Below, piece after piece: positions 18,308-27,687 of a stretch of DNA of 41,265 nt. A model generated the notes under the pieces. The model was given only the letters and a program-made list of their open reading frames with translations. It was not told the origin of the DNA and searched no databases. Within the stretch, counting starts at the first letter, position 1. The number at the start of each line of letters is the position of its first letter. Origin of the DNA: Natranaerobius trueperi (GTDB taxonomy: Bacteria; Bacillota; Natranaerobiia; Natranaerobiales; Natranaerobiaceae); the NCBI RefSeq assembly GCF_002216005.1, contig NZ_NIQC01000023.1, forward strand, positions 1 to 41,265. The letters run 5' to 3'. The position numbers and the translations under genes were made by a program.

Positions 18308-18545
18308 TTAAGCATCTTGCTTTAATAGTTCTTCAACCTCTTGAAGAGTTAGAAAATCCATATTTCCATGAATTCTTTTCTATTGTATATACGAACTATC
18401 AATGAACCTAAATATAGCAATTTTAGCTGATTTAAATCTAAGTATTTAATATGGTTAACTTCTTCCTTTTTAAAGTAGAATGGATTGATTCGATATGTGC
18501 ATTGTCATAAGGGAAGCCTTTTCTGCTAAAGATTGTCTGGATAGT
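18308..18545 (-). pseudogene. IS3-type transposase 3'-end relic
   Basis: Minus-strand translation in two frames restores the end of an IS150-like OrfB: SRKGFPYDNAHIESIHSTLK, then EEVNHIKYLDL, then after a frameshift KRIHGNMDFLTLQEVEELLK and the stop at 18308-18310. Only ~80 codons remain and the upstream part ends next to the IS3 copy at 18552. It is a different, older element from that one. Confidence 0.75.
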
Positions 18546-18563
18546 CAACAGTAAATTGGACAA

Positions 18564-19391
18564 TTATTTTAAAGTGTTAGACTTATGTTCAACAGGACTT
18601 AAATATCCTAGTGTACTATGTATCCGAAAATTATTGAACCAGTGCACATAGTCAAATAATTCAACATCCAACTGCTTTTGGCTCTCAAAATAAGCACCCT
18701 TAACAAATTCCGTCTTTATTAACTTGAAAGTTGACTCTGCAACGGCGTTATCATACGGTGATCCTTTAGGACTTAATGAATGTTTTATGTTAAAAGTTTT
18801 AAGGGTATTCTCAATTAGTTGGTTTTTAAACTCATTCCCTCGATCTGTATGAAACATTTCTATTTTACTAAGATCTTCTGCGATGGATGAGAAAGCCCTG
18901 TAAACAAGTTTAGCATCTTTTTTTGATCCAGAGCTATAACCAATGATTTCTCGGTTAAATAAGTCTAAAATAACACAGATATAGTGCCAGTTACAGTTAA
19001 CACGTACGTAGGTTAAATCACTTATAACTACCTTCATATCTTGTTCCTGGTCAAATTCTCGGTCTAATTCGTTAGCGAGATTTGAGTCGTTACAGGTTGT
19101 CTTAGTTGGTTTATATTGGGCCACGGTATACTTGGAAACTAAACCTTGCTCTTTCATAATTCGGCCAATTCGACGTCTTGAAACTTGCCAGTCTTTTTTA
19201 TATAGCTCTCGTTTAATTTTACGAGTGCCATAACACTGGCGGCTTTTATTGAATATTTTAACTATGAGTGATGTTAATTCTTCTTCATCCGATTCTTGGG
19301 CTTTTGATTCGTAATAATATGTACTTCTTGGGATTTGAAGGACGCCGCACATTGCTGATAGCGAGTATTTGTGACGATTATTTTTTATCAC
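18564..19391 (-). CDS. IS3-family transposase OrfB (integrase catalytic subunit)
   Basis: A 275-aa DDE recombinase. N-terminal HTH_21-like region (YGTRKIKRELYKKDWQVSRR) precedes the rve core: VISDLTYVRVNCNWHYICVI (first Asp), MFHTDRGNEFKNQLIE (second Asp) and GSPYDNAVAESTFKLIKTEF (Glu). The C-terminus HWFNNFRIHSTLGYLSPVEH is typical. The frame opens at GTG 19391, but OrfB is normally made as an OrfAB fusion by -1 frameshifting from orfA. The catalytic part looks intact, but the orfA stop should block fusion production. Confidence 0.9.
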   Translation of the reverse strand: MIKNNRHKYSLSAMCGVLQIPRSTYYYESKAQESDEEELTSLIVKIFNKSRQCYGTRKIKRELYKKDWQVSRRRIGRIMKEQGLVSKYTVAQYKPTKTTCNDSNLANELDREFDQEQDMKVVISDLTYVRVNCNWHYICVILDLFNREIIGYSSGSKKDAKLVYRAFSSIAEDLSKIEMFHTDRGNEFKNQLIENTLKTFNIKHSLSPKGSPYDNAVAESTFKLIKTEFVKGAYFESQKQLDVELFDYVHWFNNFRIHSTLGYLSPVEHKSNTLK

Positions 19392-19393
19392 AT

Positions 19394-19678
19394 TTACTTT
19401 CGTCCTATTATCAGCGCGGCTTGCTTTAAAATATCGTTCTCCATAGCCAATTGTTTATTTTCTTTTCTCAGCTTATTTAGTTCTATTTCCTCTGGAGAGC
19501 GGTTATCTTTTTCTTCAAATGAACCACTATTGCTGTATTGTTTCAATCAATTGTCAAATGATGAAGCTGTCAAATCATATTCATCAATTATTTCTTTTCT
19601 AGGTTTACCATTCTGGTACAGTTGGACCATTTGTTCCTTAAATTCTTTTGTGAACGTTCGCCTTGCTCTTCTTGTCAT
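19394..19678 (-). pseudogene. IS3-family OrfA with an in-frame TGA
   Basis: From ATG 19678 the minus strand encodes MTRRARRTFTKEFKEQMVQL, then the HTH ending TASSFDN, then TGA (19547-19549), then [10 protein letters not shown] and a leucine-zipper-like segment [20 protein letters not shown]. The TGA stands where the family normally has Trp (S-F-D-N-W-L). Everything after it is still in frame to the stop at 19394, so this is one point mutation. The element is probably immobile by itself. Confidence 0.82.
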
Positions 19679-19785
19679 GGTAGATTCTCCTCACCTTATA
19701 TTTAGTTAAGTCTACCTGACCTTAATTTATTTGTCTAGTTAAGTGTAACCGATCCACATCCTTTTTAATTAATATTGTAAGTGAG

Positions 19786-21096
19786 TTAACCATGATGTGT
19801 CCAAGAATTTATACTAACATCACTCTTTTCTTTAGTTGCTAAATAATTTAATAAAGTAATAGATAAGCCAAAATATACCCACTTATAAGTATGAGTCATT
19901 AGAGAACTAGGACTTGTACTACCAATTATAAATCCAATTAAACCTATAAAGATAGCTTTACATAATAATTTCATTTTAACATCAAAATTTTGTACATAGT
20001 AGATATATAATTTTTTTAGTATATTAAAATACAATATTATATATCCTAAAAGAATAATAACACCATAATTAGACAAAAGTTCAACCCACCAATTATGAAC
20101 ATTTGTTACATTGCCTGTATAAAACAAATCATAATTCGCTATATATGTTTCTATATTAGCAGCTCCAACACCAATTCCCCATGAACTTATAGCATGATAA
20201 ATACCACTTTTTATTAAATTTAATCTAATAACAATAGATCCTCCATCTAAAAAAGCATCTTCATAAACAGATTTTATCTGTTCTACTATTTCTACAGGTA
20301 TATAAATAAATGCTGGTTCTAAATAAATTAATAAACTTACAATAAAAGGAGATACTATCACAAGTTTCAGCTTCATTGATAAACTTGTAAACAAAAAGAT
20401 GTACACAAAAAATTGAAGCACAAGTGCTAATAAATTAGCTCTAGACCCAGTTTCTATTAAAACATAAATTAATATAAGTGCCATCAATAGTCCAATTATC
20501 TTTAGTACTTTCTTTTTAAAAAAAACAAAAGACATTAAAACTAGTGGAAAGCTTAGAGTTAAGAAGGTAGCAAAATCATTTTGATTATAAAATAAAGATG
20601 TAGGGTTATACATCACATGTTGTCTTGTTTCTCCATATAACTTTGATGAAAAGAGATGGTCTCCCGTGCTTATCTCCCAAATTGCAACAATCAAAGAAAT
20701 TAATACTACTAAAAGCCAAATGTAGTATACAGAATATATGGATTTTTTATCATTAAGTAACATAACCATTAGAATAATCAATGCCACGCCAGAAAATAAA
20801 AAGAAGATTTCTCTAATAGCATCATTCACAGATACAGCCCAACTAATTGAAATAGATGCATATAACAGCCAAAAAACAAAAAATAACATATAATTTTTAA
20901 CATTGATATTTTTAAGGTTTAATTTCCCTGATTGAAACAGAAATATAACAAAAATATAAATCAACAATATTAAAAATATCCTAAATGCAAAAATTGAAAA
21001 ATTATTAAATCTATATACTTCTAATGTTGAACCAAAAAAACCAGTGAAAATTGTTAAATATAAAATCCATCTCAAAATAGTTTCAACACTCACCAT
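19786..21096 (-). CDS. O-antigen polymerase/ligase-like membrane protein (Wzy)
   Basis: A 436-aa protein with about 11 membrane segments. A central loop includes NQNDFATFLTLSFPLVLM and GSRANLLALVLQFFV. A later extracytoplasmic region has the Wzy_C-like pattern IRLNLIKSGIYHAISSWGIG followed by NVHNWWVELLSNYGVIILLG (His-Asn-W). It should join repeat units or ligate the glycan outside the membrane. With the paralogue at 13358 broken, this is the best candidate for the main polymerase. ATG at 21096 has GGGAG upstream. Confidence 0.85.
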   Translation of the reverse strand: MVSVETILRWILYLTIFTGFFGSTLEVYRFNNFSIFAFRIFLILLIYIFVIFLFQSGKLNLKNINVKNYMLFFVFWLLYASISISWAVSVNDAIREIFFLFSGVALIILMVMLLNDKKSIYSVYYIWLLVVLISLIVAIWEISTGDHLFSSKLYGETRQHVMYNPTSLFYNQNDFATFLTLSFPLVLMSFVFFKKKVLKIIGLLMALILIYVLIETGSRANLLALVLQFFVYIFLFTSLSMKLKLVIVSPFIVSLLIYLEPAFIYIPVEIVEQIKSVYEDAFLDGGSIVIRLNLIKSGIYHAISSWGIGVGAANIETYIANYDLFYTGNVTNVHNWWVELLSNYGVIILLGYIILYFNILKKLYIYYVQNFDVKMKLLCKAIFIGLIGFIIGSTSPSSLMTHTYKWVYFGLSITLLNYLATKEKSDVSINSWTHHG

Positions 21097-21154
21097 TATA
21101 TAAACTCCCTTAAAAGTTAATTTGAAAATTTTATTTATTGGGCTAATTTTACTA

Positions 21155-22534
21155 TTAAAGCAATATATTGAAGCTAATAGTTTTGATTTTTTTTAGTACT
21201 CTCTTAGGAATAAGTGAAATTCGCTTCACCTTATTTACTCTATGCACTTTTTTTAAAATATCACTCATCTCAATATCAAAAGATTTAACGTCTAATTTAT
21301 AGCTCATATCATGAAAATTTTCTCTGAACAGCACTTTACTTAATTCTTGCATCTCTTGTTTATATTGTACTTCTTTTAAAGTCAGCGGGTTATAAACAAT
21401 TTTATTAGTATTATTTGTTCTATTTAATTTCAGTCTATAAGGCAGTTGGTTTCTTTTAAAATCAATAACTCCGTTTTGACTACGTATCACATCTTTTGTT
21501 TTTACCTTATCTAGTTTTATTTCTCTTTCTTTTTCACCTTCTTCTAGAACATTTTCTATCTCAGGATTTCTAACAATTAATAAATTAGTTCCTTTACTAT
21601 CTTTAATGTAATTAGGTAACCAGGCATCCATCAATGATACGTCCGCAAGTTCAGCAAACACATCATCACAATAATTACAAGCATTAATAGAAAACCATCT
21701 ATTTACCCATGTAGTACTAACATCCTTTTTGAAATAGAGATGGTTCTCACTTCCTTGTTGATTTATAAAGGTAAAGTAATAATTATTCGCAGGTTTTTTA
21801 AAATCTTTGCCTCTATAAATTATTTTCTTAAGTTCCCCTTCTATCCCGGCTTTTTGAGCTAAATACAAAGTGAAGTGCTTATTTTTAAGCTGCCCGCAAG
21901 TAAGTCCTATCATATAAATTATACGTTCTTTAAAAAGTTTATTTTGCTTTTTAGCTAGCTCTATACCATTCAAAAAACAAGGGAGTCCAACAATCGCATA
22001 CCTACCAGATTTATTTAATACCTTATTCAGTACTTCCGACAATTCTACAGGATAATAAACTGATTTACTCCCCTTTTTTATATCCTTGGTTTGATCAATT
22101 ATTTGATATTTATAAAGTTTTTCTGGGTCATCATTCGGTTTAACAATTATTACATAATCTACCAGTTCTTTTTGCACCATTTTTTCTAACAACCAAGTTG
22201 TAATTCCTCCGGAAGCGGAATTTGTTCTAATCTCATCATCAACTACATAACCTGCATAATTATTTAAATAGTAACCTAAATATTTATTATAATTTACACC
22301 ATTTACACAATTAAATTTATTATAAGATAAAAAGTGCTTATTATCTTGAAAAAAAGTACATACATGCAAACACTTAGCACAATTTATACATTTTTTCTCA
22401 TCAACTGCTCTAGGATTGTATTCTCCATTAAAATTAAAGTCCATCTCTAAAAAATCTTTTGGACATACAGTAACACAAATTCCACAACCTACGCACTTAT
22501 CTTTTTTTGCTATTTTCTCAATTACATTTTCCAT
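21155..22534 (-). CDS. Coenzyme F420 hydrogenase/dehydrogenase beta-subunit family protein with two 4Fe-4S clusters
   Basis: About 459 aa from ATG 22534 (AAGGTG upstream; a GTG three codons earlier is less likely). Two ferredoxin motifs lie at the N-terminus: CVGCGICVTVCPKDF and CINCAKCLHVC. An FrhB-type domain follows: ASGGITTWLLEKMVQ, VGLPCFLNGIELAK, GLTCGQLKNKHFTLYLA, ACNYCDDVFAELADVSLMDAW. In polysaccharide loci such proteins accompany pyruvyl-transferase-family proteins and probably reduce or modify a sugar using flavin and iron-sulfur clusters. The exact reaction is unknown. F420 dependence should not be assumed from the family name. Confidence 0.83.
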   Translation of the reverse strand: MENVIEKIAKKDKCVGCGICVTVCPKDFLEMDFNFNGEYNPRAVDEKKCINCAKCLHVCTFFQDNKHFLSYNKFNCVNGVNYNKYLGYYLNNYAGYVVDDEIRTNSASGGITTWLLEKMVQKELVDYVIIVKPNDDPEKLYKYQIIDQTKDIKKGSKSVYYPVELSEVLNKVLNKSGRYAIVGLPCFLNGIELAKKQNKLFKERIIYMIGLTCGQLKNKHFTLYLAQKAGIEGELKKIIYRGKDFKKPANNYYFTFINQQGSENHLYFKKDVSTTWVNRWFSINACNYCDDVFAELADVSLMDAWLPNYIKDSKGTNLLIVRNPEIENVLEEGEKEREIKLDKVKTKDVIRSQNGVIDFKRNQLPYRLKLNRTNNTNKIVYNPLTLKEVQYKQEMQELSKVLFRENFHDMSYKLDVKSFDIEMSDILKKVHRVNKVKRISLIPKRVLKKIKTISFNILL

Positions 22535-22565
22535 GTTATTCACCTTAACCTATTTTCTGTAATTT

Positions 22566-24107
22566 TTAAAAACTATTAAATCTATCTTTAAATATCTTGA
22601 CTAGTTTTTCAATTTCCTCGATTTTCATTAACAAGCAGGCCCCGAAATAAACTAATGCCCCAACAGTTATTGTGAATACTAAAATCATAATTTCATTAAC
22701 AATTTGTAGATTCAGTAAAGTGAGATGATTTAAAATGTGGTAATACAAAAGATATACAACTATACTCATTATAATAGCACTAAATAGACTCTTTATGAAG
22801 CAAATAAATATTTTCTTAATATTAAAGCTACCCAATCTTTTTTTAATACTATAAAGTAACAAGAGTGAGGTGAAAATAGCAGTTATACTAGTAGCAAGAG
22901 CAAGTCCACCATGTGCAAAAAAATTAACTAAAATAATATTTAAAATAATATTCATAAATATAGTAATAAAACTATTTATCATGGGAGTATATGTATCTTT
23001 TAAAACAAAAAAACCTCTTCTAATAACGTTTTTTAATCCTAGACCTACGAAACCAAATGAATAAAATATTAACGCGTAAGCAGTCATTTGAGTAGCTTGG
23101 GTACCGAATTCACCTCTTTCATAAAGTAACTCAATAATAGGAGTTGATAAAATTACCGCTCCAGAGGTTATTGGTATTAGTAAAACCAGCATAATATTAA
23201 TTGAATGTAATAATGATTTTTTTAAAAAGTCTATATCTGAAGATTCTTTAGACATCATTGGGAAGGTAACAGTTATTAAACTTTGTATAAAAACTTGCAA
23301 TATCAAGTCTTTTAATCCAGCAGCATAATTTAACGCAGAAACACTTCCTGTTTGTAATAAAGATGCTAAAGTTTTATCAACTATAATGTTAATTCGTCTA
23401 CCTAAACTAGTTATTATAATTGGAAATGACATTCTTATGGTTTTTTTGGTTTCTACATCTGCCAAATTAAACACAGCTTCATATTTATACCCAAATCCCT
23501 TGGTTTTTGGGATATGAAACAAAAACTTACTTAATGCTGCTATAACACTTGCTACCATCAATCCCTGTATACCATATACCCCTGAAAAAAAAACTAAAAA
23601 AATCACATAAACAATATTGTATGGTATCCCATCAAGAGAGGGTATTAAAAAATGTTCATTTCTATGTAAATAAGCTTTAAATAATGAAGTGAAAACTGCG
23701 AAAGCACCGATTGGTAATCCAATTCTTGTTAATAAAATTGTAAGTTCAAACTGTTCTCCTGCAAAGCCACTAGCAAAAACTTTTACCAAAGCAGGAGCAA
23801 AAAAGAAACCTAGTAATACAATAATTATTGAAACAATCATTAATAAGTTTAAAATTTTATTCATATAGTTCACTTGTTCATTTTTATCATTTTTAAACAT
23901 CGGTATGGTAGTGCTTTTTACTGCTTCACCTAGAGATGTAGAAATTTCCTTACTAATTGTTCGTGCAATAAAATATGCATCTGTAATAACTCCTGATCCA
24001 AAAAAATATGCTATTAGCATTTCTCTTACAAATCCCAAGCACTTATTAATCCACTTTAAAAAAGAAACAATAAGTACTGAATTAATAGCTTTGCTTAAAG
24101 TTGTCAT
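22566..24107 (-). CDS. MurJ/Wzx-like lipid-linked oligosaccharide flippase
   Basis: A 513-aa polytopic protein of the MATE-like MOP superfamily. MurJ-type motifs: GFVREMLIAYFFGSGVITDA near the N-terminus, ARTISKEISTSLGEAVKSTT, and SALNYAAGLKDLILQVF in the middle. About 13-14 membrane segments are visible. It should carry the undecaprenyl-linked repeat unit across the membrane. Being inside the glycan locus, it is more likely the dedicated flippase than the cell's essential MurJ. The ribosome site before ATG 24107 is weak. Confidence 0.85.
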   Translation of the reverse strand: MTTLSKAINSVLIVSFLKWINKCLGFVREMLIAYFFGSGVITDAYFIARTISKEISTSLGEAVKSTTIPMFKNDKNEQVNYMNKILNLLMIVSIIIVLLGFFFAPALVKVFASGFAGEQFELTILLTRIGLPIGAFAVFTSLFKAYLHRNEHFLIPSLDGIPYNIVYVIFLVFFSGVYGIQGLMVASVIAALSKFLFHIPKTKGFGYKYEAVFNLADVETKKTIRMSFPIIITSLGRRINIIVDKTLASLLQTGSVSALNYAAGLKDLILQVFIQSLITVTFPMMSKESSDIDFLKKSLLHSINIMLVLLIPITSGAVILSTPIIELLYERGEFGTQATQMTAYALIFYSFGFVGLGLKNVIRRGFFVLKDTYTPMINSFITIFMNIILNIILVNFFAHGGLALATSITAIFTSLLLLYSIKKRLGSFNIKKIFICFIKSLFSAIIMSIVVYLLYYHILNHLTLLNLQIVNEIMILVFTITVGALVYFGACLLMKIEEIEKLVKIFKDRFNSF

Positions 24108-24227
24108 ATTAAATACATCCCATTCAGTTAATTAAAGTATAGCGTTTGCAATTCCTGATACCTTTACAGAAATTTTCGATTATAACTCTTCGTTCTAAAA
24201 GAAATTTTACTGTTATCTTAAAATATA

Positions 24228-25027
24228 CTAACAAATCTTCAAAATAGGGAAACAACTGCCACCATAACCTATACCTGCATTTAAAAACTTATCACTAATT
24301 CTGTGGTCAAGACCCATTCCCTTAGCCACTTCTTCTACACGGGCACCTACCCGTTCACATATATTAGCCATTTCATTAATAAAAAATATCTTAGTAGCTA
24401 AGAAAGCATTAGAAGCGTATTTGATCATCTCAGAACTTTCAGTAGTAGTCATAACAAATTATGTATCAAAGTCTTCATAGAGATCCTTAGTAGTTTGTCC
24501 AGCTTGTTCATCTCTATAACCTATTACAATCTTATCTGGATTCATAGTATCATATATTGCCGAGCCTTCTCTTAAAAAATCAGGGCTAGATACAACTGAA
24601 AATTCTTGATCAGTATTGTCAGAAATAATATTTTCTATTTTATTATTGGTACCTACAGGTACCGTACTCTTAGTTACTATGTTTTTATACTCATTCATTG
24701 CCTTAGCAATAGTTTTAGCTGCCTCATATAATTGACTCAAATCAGCAGAACCATCTTCCATAGATGGAGTACCTACTGCTATAAATATCAGTATTTTTGA
24801 CTGCAGATTCAAGATCAGTAGTAAAACTAAGTCTATCTGCTTCTGTGTTTTTATGTATCATATCTTCCATCCCCGGTTCATATATAGGTGATTCACCATT
24901 TTTTAATTTATTAAGCTTTTCTTCATCTATATCAACACATGTCACATTATTACCCATATTTGATAAGCAAATTCCTGTAGAAAGACCTACATATCCATCC
25001 AGTACCTATTACCGATATATTATACAC
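24228..25027 (-). pseudogene. Broken UDP-glucose 6-dehydrogenase copy
   Basis: A decayed paralogue of the intact gene at 25999. From GTG 25027 it starts YNISVIGTG, then a 4-base duplication near 25005 shifts frame. [20 protein letters not shown] continues in another frame. A few bases are lost near 24790. Then [20 protein letters not shown] runs to a TAA at 24459-24461 where the intact gene has Asp. The last piece reads [20 protein letters not shown] and stops just after the catalytic GGSCFP, so the C-terminal third is gone. At least four lesions. Confidence 0.92.
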
Positions 25028-25066
25028 TAGCTTCACCACCTTGTGAGTACTCTTATTACGATACTT

Positions 25067-25951
25067 TTATAAATTATCCAATTCCATCTTAGATCTCAAA
25101 TACTCTTTAAACTCATCTTTTACCTCTTCCCTCTCTAACGCAAACTCCACAGTAGTCTTCAAATACCCTAATAAATCCCCAGCATCATACCTCTTACCAT
25201 CAAAAGGATAAGCTAGTACAGAGTCTTCTTGAGCTAAATCATTAAGAGCATCAGTAAGTTGTATTTCACCACCACTACCTGGAGGTGTTTGCTCTAGTAG
25301 ATTGAATATTCTAGGAGATATAACATATCTACCCATAATAGCTAAGTTAGAAGGAGCTACTTCTTTTTCTGGTTTCTCTACAAGTTCTCTAATCTCCCAT
25401 GCTCCACCAGTAGTTCTACCATTTTTATTAACTATACCGTATCTACTAACTTCTTCATCAGGTACCTCTTGAACACCAATTACACTAGCATCATTTTCTT
25501 CATATATGTCTATCATTTGCTTAAGACATGGAGCTCCTCCACCATTACGTACAATGTCATCACCTAATAGTACACCAAAAGGTTCATCTCCGATGAACTT
25601 TTTGGCACATAGTACTGCATGTCCAAGTCCAAGAGGTTCTTTTTGTCTTACGTAATGAATATCAATTTTATTTGTCTCTCTTACTTTCTCTAAAAGATCA
25701 TATTTACCTCTTTTAGTAAGAGTATCCTCTAATTCATAAGCATGATCAAAATGATCCTCTATAGCTCTTTTGCCCCTACCAGTGATTATAAGAATATCTT
25801 CTATACCAGATTCTATAGCCTCTTCTATTATATACTGTATGGTTGGTTTATCTAAAATAGGTAACATTTCTTTAGGTTGTGCTTTAGTAGCCGGTAAAAA
25901 TCTCGTACCAAGACCGGCAGCAGGGATTATCGCTTTCTTAACCTTTGCCAT
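25067..25951 (-). CDS. galU: UTP-glucose-1-phosphate uridylyltransferase
   Basis: A 294-aa nucleotidyltransferase making UDP-glucose from glucose-1-phosphate and UTP in the cytoplasm. The N-terminal [20 protein letters not shown] carries the nucleotide loop; [40 protein letters not shown] and [12 protein letters not shown] are all GalU/GtaB signatures. Length is normal. It lies between the broken and intact UDP-glucose dehydrogenase copies, giving the substrate for UDP-glucuronate in the same operon. Confidence 0.95.
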   Translation of the reverse strand: MAKVKKAIIPAAGLGTRFLPATKAQPKEMLPILDKPTIQYIIEEAIESGIEDILIITGRGKRAIEDHFDHAYELEDTLTKRGKYDLLEKVRETNKIDIHYVRQKEPLGLGHAVLCAKKFIGDEPFGVLLGDDIVRNGGGAPCLKQMIDIYEENDASVIGVQEVPDEEVSRYGIVNKNGRTTGGAWEIRELVEKPEKEVAPSNLAIMGRYVISPRIFNLLEQTPPGSGGEIQLTDALNDLAQEDSVLAYPFDGKRYDAGDLLGYLKTTVEFALEREEVKDEFKEYLRSKMELDNL

Positions 25952-25998
25952 TTATTTCCCCTCCCGTAATGTTAATTATAGTATCTACAAGTGTTTAG

Positions 25999-27294
25999 TC
26001 AAGACCCGCGTCCAACACTTATGTACTTAAATCCTAGATCTTTTAAATGATCTTCATTTAAAAGATTCCTACCATCTATAACTAACTTGTTATTAACTTT
26101 CTGAGAGATTTCCTTCCAGTTAAGTTCAAAGAACTCATCCCATTCAGTTAGAAGTACTACCGCATCTGCTTCTTCTGTAACTTCTTTCGAAACAGAACAG
26201 TACTCAACATCACTAGGAAGTTCCTCTCGAGCGTTTTCCATAGCCACCGGATCATAGGCTTTAACATTAGCTCCTCCTTCTAGTAATTTAGGTATTATCT
26301 TTAAAGAAGGTGCCTCTCTCATATCATCAGTGTTTGGTTTGAAAGATAGACCTAGTATACCAATGTTTTTATTCTTAAGATCATATAAATGACCTTGTAA
26401 TTTATCTACTACAGTTAGTTTTTGATACTCATTTACATGTACTGCAGCTTTAACTGTTTTTAAATCATAATCTACTTCAGTTGCTGTATTAATTAATGCT
26501 TTAGTATCCTTAGGGAAACAACTTCCTCCATAACCTATACCAGCATTTAAGAACTTATCACTAATTCTATGATCAAGACCCATGCCTTTAGCTACTTCTT
26601 CTACTCTTGCCCCTACTCTTTCACAAATATTAGCCATTTCATTGATAAATGAAATCTTAGTAGCTAAAAAAGCATTAGAAGCATACTTAATCATTTCAGC
26701 ACTTTCTATAGTTGTCATAACAAAGTCAGTATCAAAATCTTTGTAAAGATCTCTTATAGTTTCTCCTGCTTTTTCATCTCTATAGCCTATAACTATACGG
26801 TCAGGGTTCATAGTATCATAAACAGCTGACCCTTCTCTTAAAAACTCTGGACTAGATACTACGGAGTAATCTTGGTCCGTATTTTCTGCAATGATACCTT
26901 CAATCATCTGATTAGTACCTACAGGTACAGTACTTTTAGTAATGACTATCTTGTAGTCATCCATTACCTCGGCAATAGTTTTAGCAGCTTCTCTTACTTG
27001 AGAAAGATCAGCAGATCCATCTTCATTAGAAGGAGTCCCGACAGCCATAAAGATGATTTCAGTATCTTTAACTGCTTTTTTAAGATCAGTAGTAAAAGAT
27101 AAACGGTTAGCATTAGTGTTTTTTTCTATTAACTCTTCCATTCCTGGTTCATAGATAGGAACTTGTCCATTATTTAATTTATTTATCTTTTCTTCATCTA
27201 TATCTACACAAGTAACGTTATTACCCATATCTGATAAGCAAACACCAGTAGATAATCCTACATAACCCGTACCAATCACTGAAATATTATACAA
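25999..27294 (-). CDS. ugd: UDP-glucose 6-dehydrogenase
   Basis: A 431-aa NAD-dependent enzyme oxidising UDP-glucose to UDP-glucuronate. Rossmann motif [40 protein letters not shown]; the helical core [20 protein letters not shown]; catalytic Cys259 in [16 protein letters not shown]; and the UDP-binding C-terminal domain GLSFKPNTDDMREAPSLKII. Start is TTG 27294 with AAAGGTGG upstream. Length is normal. Related UDP-HexNAc dehydrogenases exist, but the GalU neighbour favours UDP-glucose. First intact gene of the operon. Confidence 0.9.
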   Translation of the reverse strand: MYNISVIGTGYVGLSTGVCLSDMGNNVTCVDIDEEKINKLNNGQVPIYEPGMEELIEKNTNANRLSFTTDLKKAVKDTEIIFMAVGTPSNEDGSADLSQVREAAKTIAEVMDDYKIVITKSTVPVGTNQMIEGIIAENTDQDYSVVSSPEFLREGSAVYDTMNPDRIVIGYRDEKAGETIRDLYKDFDTDFVMTTIESAEMIKYASNAFLATKISFINEMANICERVGARVEEVAKGMGLDHRISDKFLNAGIGYGGSCFPKDTKALINTATEVDYDLKTVKAAVHVNEYQKLTVVDKLQGHLYDLKNKNIGILGLSFKPNTDDMREAPSLKIIPKLLEGGANVKAYDPVAMENAREELPSDVEYCSVSKEVTEEADAVVLLTEWDEFFELNWKEISQKVNNKLVIDGRNLLNEDHLKDLGFKYISVGRGS

Positions 27295-27338
27295 CCTCTA
27301 CACCACCTTTTAATTTATTTATATAAAAAACTAAGGTC

Positions 27339-27419
27339 TTAGTTTCCTTCTTCTATAAGTCTTTCTGATAAATGTGAGCCGATAAAACCAGCGGCTCCAG
27401 TTACAATCATCTTATCCAT
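27339..27419 (-). pseudogene. 26-codon relic of an NAD-dependent epimerase/dehydratase
   Basis: From ATG 27419 the minus strand reads [20 protein letters not shown] then EEGN and TAA. This is the exact N-terminal nucleotide-binding motif ([11 protein letters not shown]) of extended short-chain sugar dehydratases and epimerases, which normally run to ~320 aa. The rest has been lost. AAAGGGG lies 12 bases upstream, so the short peptide may still be translated as the first cistron of the operon. Confidence 0.85.
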
Positions 27420-27461
27420 ACAAATAACGCCCCTTTAAGTGTAAATGAACATGCAAGTTCT

Positions 27462-27479
27462 ATTATAACAAGTTCTTGT
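27462..27479 (-). promoter_or_regulatory. Likely main promoter of the polysaccharide operon
   Basis: On the minus strand TGTTATAAT (27462-27470) is an extended -10 box; no good -35 box is present. ACAAGAACTTGT (27468-27479), an inverted repeat ACAAG-N2-CTTGT, overlaps its upstream edge and could be a regulator site. It lies ~45 bases before the epimerase relic. Confidence 0.55.
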
Positions 27480-27687
27480 GTCGAAGTTTGTTGTGTTTTG
27501 TGATATTCGATTTATTATTAGTAATATAGTCTTATTAGTAAAATATTTCTTGTAGGTCTATTAGTTTATTCGTCGATTATTTTGAAAAACCTTCCTTAAA
27601 TTAAAATTTATCCCTCGTAGTTTTAAAAAGTTCCTTCTTTTTAACACTGTGTAATAAAAGTGCTTAACTATTGTTTTAGACATAAAG

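Larger units (their letters stand above)
18552..19741 (-). mobile_element. IS3-family insertion sequence
   Basis: About 1.19 kb holding orfA and orfB in the usual overlapping order. The ends are imperfect inverted repeats: TAAATTGGACAATTATTTTA at the left and, read inwards, TAACTAGACAAATAAATTAA at the right. Boundaries are approximate and no target duplication could be recognised. It interrupts the polysaccharide locus between the deacetylase and the polymerase genes. Confidence 0.75.

Noticed and set aside
22566-24107. The cell's essential MurJ
   Set aside because: Its place inside a glycan export locus makes a dedicated Wzx-like flippase more likely; sequence alone cannot prove either.
26872-27102. 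Plus-strand frame inside the UDP-glucose dehydrogenase gene
   Set aside because: Shadow of a strongly conserved coding region.
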